Assembly: GCA_013812805.1 (NCBI GenBank)
Contig: JACCSV010000083.1
Location: 1-11,921 of the forward strand
Direction of reading: 5' to 3'
Source: Sphingomonas sp.
Lineage (GTDB): Bacteria; Pseudomonadota; Alphaproteobacteria; Sphingomonadales; Sphingomonadaceae
Length of the DNA stretch: 11,921 nucleotides
Shown here: in pieces, positions 8,179-11,921 of the stretch
Numbering within the stretch: the first letter of the stretch is position 1
Layout of the letters: the number at the start of each line of letters is the position of its first letter
Notes under the pieces: generated by a model
The model's database searches: none
The model's input: the letters and a program-made list of their open reading frames with translations, nothing else
What the model was told of the DNA's origin: nothing
Made by a program: the position numbers and the translations under genes

Positions 8179-10557
8179 ATGGCGACGCGGGGGAAACAGC
8201 CACAGCCGGGGCCGGAGGCGAGCGCGGCGCAATCGCGGCTGCCGCCCGGCCTGCCGCCGGAGATGTTCACCGGGCCGGGGATGTTGGCGCTGGCCGACCT
8301 GCTGCCGGTGATGGTGGCCTATTTCGACGGCGATCAGTGCATGCGCTTCCTCAACAAGGCGCTCGCCGAATATCTCGGGCGGCCGCGCTCGGAGCTGCTG
8401 GGGATGACGCTTCGCCAGATCCTCGGCGATGAAGGCTACGAGCGGCGCGGCCCGATGATCGAGGCGGCGCTTGCCGGCGAGCGCCAATTCTTCGTCGCCG
8501 ATTACGACCATCCGGCCAAGGGACCGGCAGCGGTGCAGACCGAATATGTGCCGTGGACCGCGCCCGACGGCCGGGTGCTCGGAATCGTCGCTGTGGTCCA
8601 AGACGTCACCGAGCAGCGCACCGCCGAGCGGGCGCTGCGCGAGAGCGAAGCGCGGTTCAAGCGGATCGCCAACGCGGCGCCGGCGATGATGTGGGTGACG
8701 AGGCTCGACCGGGTGCGCGACTTCGTCAACGATTTCTATGCCGAGTTCGTGTGCGGGCCGGGCTGCGATCCTGAAGATGCGCGGACGATCGACTGGAAGA
8801 GCCGGATTCATCCCGACGATGTCGAGCGGGTGATCGGCGAGAGCCTCGCCGGCGAAGCTTCGGGGCAGCCGTTCACCCTCGAGGCGCGCTATAGGCGGCA
8901 CGACGGCGAGTTTCGCTGGCTGCGCTCGGTGTCCTCGCCGCGGTTCGGGCCGGACCGCGAGCCGATCGGCTTCATCGGCGTTGCCACCGACGTGACGGTT
9001 GCCAAGGAAGCCGAGCTGCAGCTCAAATCGCTGGTCCAGCAGCGCACCGCCGCGCTGGCGGAAAGCGAAGCGCGGTTCCGGGCGATTTTCGACACCGTCC
9101 TGGAAGTGCTGGTGCTGCTCGACCCGGACGGCACGATCATCGAGATGAACCGGAAGCAGGCGCCGTGGCGGGCGTCGAATGCTCACGAGGGGCTGGGGCG
9201 CAAGCTGTGGGAGGCGCCGACGATGCAGCTTTACCCGCAGCACGCGCCGCTGTTGAGACAAGGGGTGAAGACCGCCGCCAAGGGCGAGCTGTTTAACACG
9301 CAGATGACGATGGAGCGCGCCGGCGTGGCGACCGCCTACCTCGACGTCGCGCTGCAGCCGGTCCGCGACGCCAGCGGCCGAGTGGTCTACATCCTGTTCG
9401 AGGTGCGCGACATCACCGAGCTCAAGGCGGCGCAGGAGCAGCTTCGGCAAAGCCAGAAGATGGAGGCGCTGGGCCAACTGACCGGCGGGATCGCGCACGA
9501 CTTCAACAATTTGCTGACAGTGGTTGTCGGCGGCCTCGACCTTGTCGCCAAGCGAGTCGACGACCCCAAGCTCAAGCGCTACGCGACCAACGCGCTGACC
9601 GCCGCCGAGCGCGGCGCCCGGCTGACCGGACAGCTGCTGGCGTTCAGCCGGGTGCAGCGGCTGGAAGTGCGGCCGGTCCACATCGCGCCGCTGATCCAGG
9701 AGATGGGCCCGCTGCTGCGCAACGTTCTCGGCCCGGGCATCCAGAAGGAATTCGATCTCGGCGAGGAACTGGTCGCGGTGATGGCCGATCCCACCCAGCT
9801 CGAGGTCGCGGTGCTCAACCTCGCGATCAACGCCCGCGACGCGATGCCCGACGGCGGCGTGCTTACGTTCAGAACGCGGCTGGTGTCAGAGCCGTCGGGA
9901 CCCGAGCTTGCCGACGGCGACTATGTCGAGCTCACCATCAGCGACACCGGCGAAGGCATGAGCGAGGACGTCGCCAGCCGTGCCTTCGAGCCGTTCTTCA
10001 CCACCAAGGAAGTCGGCAAGGGCACCGGCCTGGGGCTGTCGATGGTTTATGGAATGGCGCGCCAGTCGGGCGGCACCGCAAGGATCGAAAGCCGGAGGGG
10101 CGAGGGCACGTCCGTCATGCTGTACTTCAAGGCGGCCCAGACCGATCCCGTCTCTGCTACCGACGAACAGGTCGCCGACGAACGCGAACTCGAGCAACGC
10201 GCCGCCTCGGTGTTGATCGTCGACGACGACCCGGATGTGCGCGCGTTCATCGCCGAGGCGCTTGCCGACCAGCAGTATCGCGTGCGCGAGGCCGCGGACG
10301 GCAAGTCGGGCCTCGAGGCGTTTGCCGACGAGCGGCCGGACCTGGTCGTGCTCGACTTCGTCATGCCGGAAATTTCGGGTGCGGACGTGGCGAACAAAAT
10401 CCTCGCCGATCATCCAGAGCAAAAGATCCTGTTCGTTTCCGGATACAGCGAGACCGACGCGATCAAGCGGATCGCTCCGAACGCTCCCCTGCTCAACAAG
10501 CCGTTTCGCGCCGACGCCTTGTGCAGGGCAGTGCAGCGGGCATTGTCGGACGGCTGA
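8179..10557 (+). CDS. Soluble hybrid histidine kinase: three PAS domains, HisKA, HATPase, receiver
   Basis: The 792-residue cytoplasmic sensor kinase shows no membrane helix or signal peptide. Three PAS-type sensor domains lie at about 38-148, 158-278 and 298-418. The first two each end in a D-V-T motif (VVQDVTEQR, VATDVTVAK) and the third in VRDITELK; the second has the HPDD and WLRS features of the PAS_3 fold. The phosphoacceptor is His440 in GQLTGGIAHDFNNLL. ATP-binding boxes follow: N box NLAINARDAM (547-556), G1 DTGEGM (589-594), F box EPFFTTK (604-610) and G2 GKGTGLGLSM (613-622). The C-terminal receiver has the acidic pair at 682-683, phosphoacceptor Asp726 in VVLDFVMPE and Lys774 in LLNKPF. 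All residues needed for autophosphorylation and internal phosphotransfer are present. No HPt or separate output regulator lies nearby, so the downstream partner is unknown. The start at ATG 8179 has a weak ribosome site; the stop overlaps the next gene's start. Confidence 0.95.
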   Translation: MATRGKQPQPGPEASAAQSRLPPGLPPEMFTGPGMLALADLLPVMVAYFDGDQCMRFLNKALAEYLGRPRSELLGMTLRQILGDEGYERRGPMIEAALAGERQFFVADYDHPAKGPAAVQTEYVPWTAPDGRVLGIVAVVQDVTEQRTAERALRESEARFKRIANAAPAMMWVTRLDRVRDFVNDFYAEFVCGPGCDPEDARTIDWKSRIHPDDVERVIGESLAGEASGQPFTLEARYRRHDGEFRWLRSVSSPRFGPDREPIGFIGVATDVTVAKEAELQLKSLVQQRTAALAESEARFRAIFDTVLEVLVLLDPDGTIIEMNRKQAPWRASNAHEGLGRKLWEAPTMQLYPQHAPLLRQGVKTAAKGELFNTQMTMERAGVATAYLDVALQPVRDASGRVVYILFEVRDITELKAAQEQLRQSQKMEALGQLTGGIAHDFNNLLTVVVGGLDLVAKRVDDPKLKRYATNALTAAERGARLTGQLLAFSRVQRLEVRPVHIAPLIQEMGPLLRNVLGPGIQKEFDLGEELVAVMADPTQLEVAVLNLAINARDAMPDGGVLTFRTRLVSEPSGPELADGDYVELTISDTGEGMSEDVASRAFEPFFTTKEVGKGTGLGLSMVYGMARQSGGTARIESRRGEGTSVMLYFKAAQTDPVSATDEQVADERELEQRAASVLIVDDDPDVRAFIAEALADQQYRVREAADGKSGLEAFADERPDLVVLDFVMPEISGADVANKILADHPEQKILFVSGYSETDAIKRIAPNAPLLNKPFRADALCRAVQRALSDG

Positions 10558-11357
10558 TGCCGCGGGTGGAGACGCCGTTCGGCGCGATCGGATTCGCCGA
10601 GCAGGGCAGCGGCGGCGTGCCGATCGTCTTCCTCCATGGCGTCGGCTCTGACAAGAGCGTGTGGAAGCCGCAGCTCGAACATTTCGGCCGCTCACGCCTG
10701 GCGGTGGCGTTCGACTATCCCGGCTATGGCGACAGCGCGCCGGCGGCGGCGGGGATGACGCGCGACGATTATGCAGCGGCGATCCTGGCGGCGATGGACG
10801 GGCTTGGAATCGGCGCGGCGCACGTTTGCGGGCTGTCTTTGGGCGGAGTCGTCGCGATTGCGATGCACGCGGCAGCGCCGGAGCGCTGCGCGTCATTGGT
10901 CATCGCCGACAGCTTTGCAGTGCACCCGGACGGGCGCGGCATCCATCAGCGCGGGCTGGAGGCAAGCACGACCATCGGCATGCGCGCGCTTGCCGAGGCC
11001 CGCGCACCACTGCTGCTTGGCGCCGGCGCGTCGGCCGAGCTGCGCGACGAGGTGGTGGAAACCATGGCGAGGATCGATCCGGCTGCCTTCGCCATCGGCC
11101 TCGAAGCGGTGTGGTTGGCCGACCAGCGCGGCCGCGCCGCCGCGATCGACGTTCCGACGCTGGTCATCGTCGGTGCAGAAGACAAGGTGACGCCGCCCAA
11201 CCTGTCGCGCCAGCTAGCCGACGAAGTTGCGGGAGCGGAGATGCACGAGATCGCCGGCGCCGGTCACCTGGCGAACATTGAGAAGCCGCACGAGTTCAAC
11301 CGGCTGGTCGAGGCGTTTGTCGAGCGCGTGGAGGCGCGCGGCGGGGTGAACGGCTAA
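10557..11357 (+). CDS. Alpha/beta hydrolase
   Basis: The 266-residue enzyme has the alpha/beta hydrolase fold. Visible elements are the oxyanion-region FLHGVG (26-30), DYPGYGDS (53-60), the nucleophile elbow CGLSLGG with Ser94, the acid in GAEDKVTP (Asp209) and the base in GAGHLANIEKP (His237), so the catalytic triad is complete. The overall pattern recalls 3-oxoadipate enol-lactonase (PcaD) and BioH/esterase-type members, but the substrate cannot be read from sequence and no catabolic neighbours are present. The start is ATG 10557, which overlaps the kinase stop (TGATG), a classic translational-coupling arrangement; the frame extends upstream to 10521 but that part lies within the kinase gene. 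Sharing of the message suggests the two are expressed together. A hairpin-type repeat begins right after the stop. Confidence 0.9.
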   Translation: MPRVETPFGAIGFAEQGSGGVPIVFLHGVGSDKSVWKPQLEHFGRSRLAVAFDYPGYGDSAPAAAGMTRDDYAAAILAAMDGLGIGAAHVCGLSLGGVVAIAMHAAAPERCASLVIADSFAVHPDGRGIHQRGLEASTTIGMRALAEARAPLLLGAGASAELRDEVVETMARIDPAAFAIGLEAVWLADQRGRAAAIDVPTLVIVGAEDKVTPPNLSRQLADEVAGAEMHEIAGAGHLANIEKPHEFNRLVEAFVERVEARGGVNG

Positions 11358-11358
11358 C

Positions 11359-11385
11359 GTCTGCTTTCGACCCACTGCGGGCATC
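11359..11385. repeat. Dispersed hairpin repeat, diverged copy 1
   Basis: This 27-base element starts GTCTGCTTTCGACCCA and ends GCGGGCATC. It matches copy 2 at 11712-11738 in 22 of 27 positions in the same orientation. The stem (GTCTGC against GCGGGC) is partly broken by substitutions. It starts two bases after the alpha/beta hydrolase stop. I believe this family (core GACCCATTGCGGACAT) is common between genes in alphaproteobacteria; that part is recalled, not shown here. Confidence 0.6.
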
Positions 11386-11391
11386 AGGGCA

Positions 11392-11676
11392 TCACTTCGC
11401 AGCAGACCTGCGACGACTGATGGCCACCCCTAAGATGGCACCGGCAGCAGCCCATCCCGCATCGACTACAAATGAGTGGAGCAGTAGCGGCAGGTCAAAC
11501 TCGTCCGCTTCCCGCGACGTGACGAAGCCGATCGGAGCCAAGAACACCCACAGGCCGATCGAGACGAGAAACGCGCGCAGCCACTGGCGTAACGCGCCAG
11601 TCCGACCTTCACTAGACCCTCGGAACACGGCAGCACCCAAAGCTACCAAGAAGAAGACAATCGCGCCTAAACCCAT
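11392..11676 (-). CDS. Small membrane protein, three predicted helices
   Basis: The product has 94 residues. Hydrophobic segments lie at about 3-18 (LGAIVFFLVALGAAVF), 36-52 (FLVSIGLWVFLAPIGFV) and 64-86 (LLLHSFVVDAGWAAAGAILGVAI). A basic loop (SSEGRTGALRQWLR) and an acidic loop (SREADEFD) lie between them, and the basic tail SRRRSAAK is probably cytoplasmic. The start at ATG 11676 has only a weak ribosome site (GAGCGG). No family is recognised. The gene is opposite in direction to both neighbours and lies exactly between the two copies of the dispersed repeat, which suggests a small independent cassette. Composition and clear topology make a real gene likely, but there is no homology evidence available here. 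Confidence 0.6.
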   Translation of the reverse strand: MGLGAIVFFLVALGAAVFRGSSEGRTGALRQWLRAFLVSIGLWVFLAPIGFVTSREADEFDLPLLLHSFVVDAGWAAAGAILGVAISRRRSAAK

Positions 11677-11711
11677 TCCGCTCGTTAGGTCCTACTGGAG
11701 TAGAACCACAA

Positions 11712-11738
11712 GTCCGCTTTCCACCCATTGCGGACATT
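11712..11738. repeat. Dispersed hairpin repeat, copy 2
   Basis: GTCCGC (11712-11717) and GCGGAC (11730-11735 region) form a perfect 6-base stem around a 12-base loop of the type TTTCCACCCATT. It is the better-preserved partner of the element at 11359-11385 and lies upstream of both the membrane-protein gene and the tail-tube gene. As a hairpin it could shield transcript ends or end transcription partially. Confidence 0.6.
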
Positions 11739-11828
11739 TGGCGCACCCTCCATTCTGGCCCGGTGGAACATGCGAAGTGATGCATGATACCTTAGACATA
11801 CCTGCGGCTTTGCAAGAAGGAGCGCTTT

Positions 11829-11921
11829 ATGCCGGTGCAACGCGACCAGCCCTATGGCGGCCAGAATTTCCTCGTCGATCTGGGGGACGGCGTCACCGAA
11901 GGGCCCGACGCCGCTTTTTGG
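11829..11921 (+). CDS. Phage tail-tube-like protein (gp19 family), start only
   Basis: Only the first 31 codons are in the window. The sequence MPVQRDQPYGGQNFLVDL followed by GDGVTEGPDAAFW resembles the start of gp19-type tail-tube proteins, whose members open with a dPYgafnFlVdlg pattern followed by a glycine/acidic turn and a GF/AF position. In bacteria such proteins belong to contractile phage tails or extracellular contractile injection systems, where they polymerise into the inner tube. AAGGAG lies 8 bases before the ATG, a strong ribosome site, so the start is secure. The sheath, baseplate and spike genes that would confirm the system would lie to the right of the edge. The 90-base stretch before it shows an AT-richer patch (GATGCATGATACCTTAGACAT) that could hold a promoter. 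Confidence 0.65.
   Translation, partial: MPVQRDQPYGGQNFLVDLGDGVTEGPDAAFW

Noticed and set aside
8062..9681. 539-codon open frame on the minus strand opposite the histidine kinase
   Set aside because: It is antisense to a gene with complete kinase motifs, its translation is rich in His, Arg and Pro with no motif, and long antisense frames are expected in GC-rich genes.

Overview
The window looks like a chromosomal segment of a GC-rich alphaproteobacterium, most likely a sphingomonad (order Sphingomonadales). The evidence is the type of LepA, the HTH protein at 5741-6736, the small exported-protein cluster and the repeat families seen. All identifications come from reading translated sequence and recalled family motifs; no search was run.

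Layout. (1) 1-359, minus: end fragment of a CorA-like metal transporter that lacks room for its N-terminal domain. (2) 444-2309, plus: complete lepA (elongation factor 4), carrying an in-frame copy of a short dispersed repeat. (3) 2316-5049, minus: a long Hsp70/actin-ATPase-like gene of visibly lower GC, convergent with lepA and 6 bp from its stop. It has one apparent frameshift near 2760 and an unusual motif order. (4) 5050-5740: no intact gene, but a decayed XRE-type HTH antitoxin-like gene (5214-5525, minus). (5) 5741-6736, minus: a hypothetical protein with a terminase-small-subunit-like HTH. (6) 6891-8125, plus: three overlapping or closely packed genes for small exported proteins. The first has an apparent single-base frameshift; the second resembles the N-terminal Ig-like domain of pilus chaperones. 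(7) 8179-10557 and 10557-11357, plus: a soluble three-PAS hybrid histidine kinase coupled by a TGATG overlap to an alpha/beta hydrolase. (8) 11392-11676, minus: a small three-helix membrane protein between two diverged copies of a hairpin-forming repeat. (9) 11829 to the right edge, plus: the first 31 codons of a probable gp19-like tail-tube protein, which may begin a contractile injection system or prophage locus.

How the parts relate. The kinase/hydrolase pair and the three exported-protein genes are the only units whose spacing argues for joint expression. The stretch from about 2310 to 5740 reads as an accessory insertion between ordinary chromosomal genes. Three genes (Hsp70-like, XRE-like, exported protein 1) are broken by small frame changes, at least two of which are repaired by adding one G. 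Sequencing or assembly error must therefore be excluded before any biological reading. The most interesting object is the Hsp70-like protein: phosphate-2 and adenosine motifs lie in its N-terminal half, while the only phosphate-1-like motif lies near residue 590.
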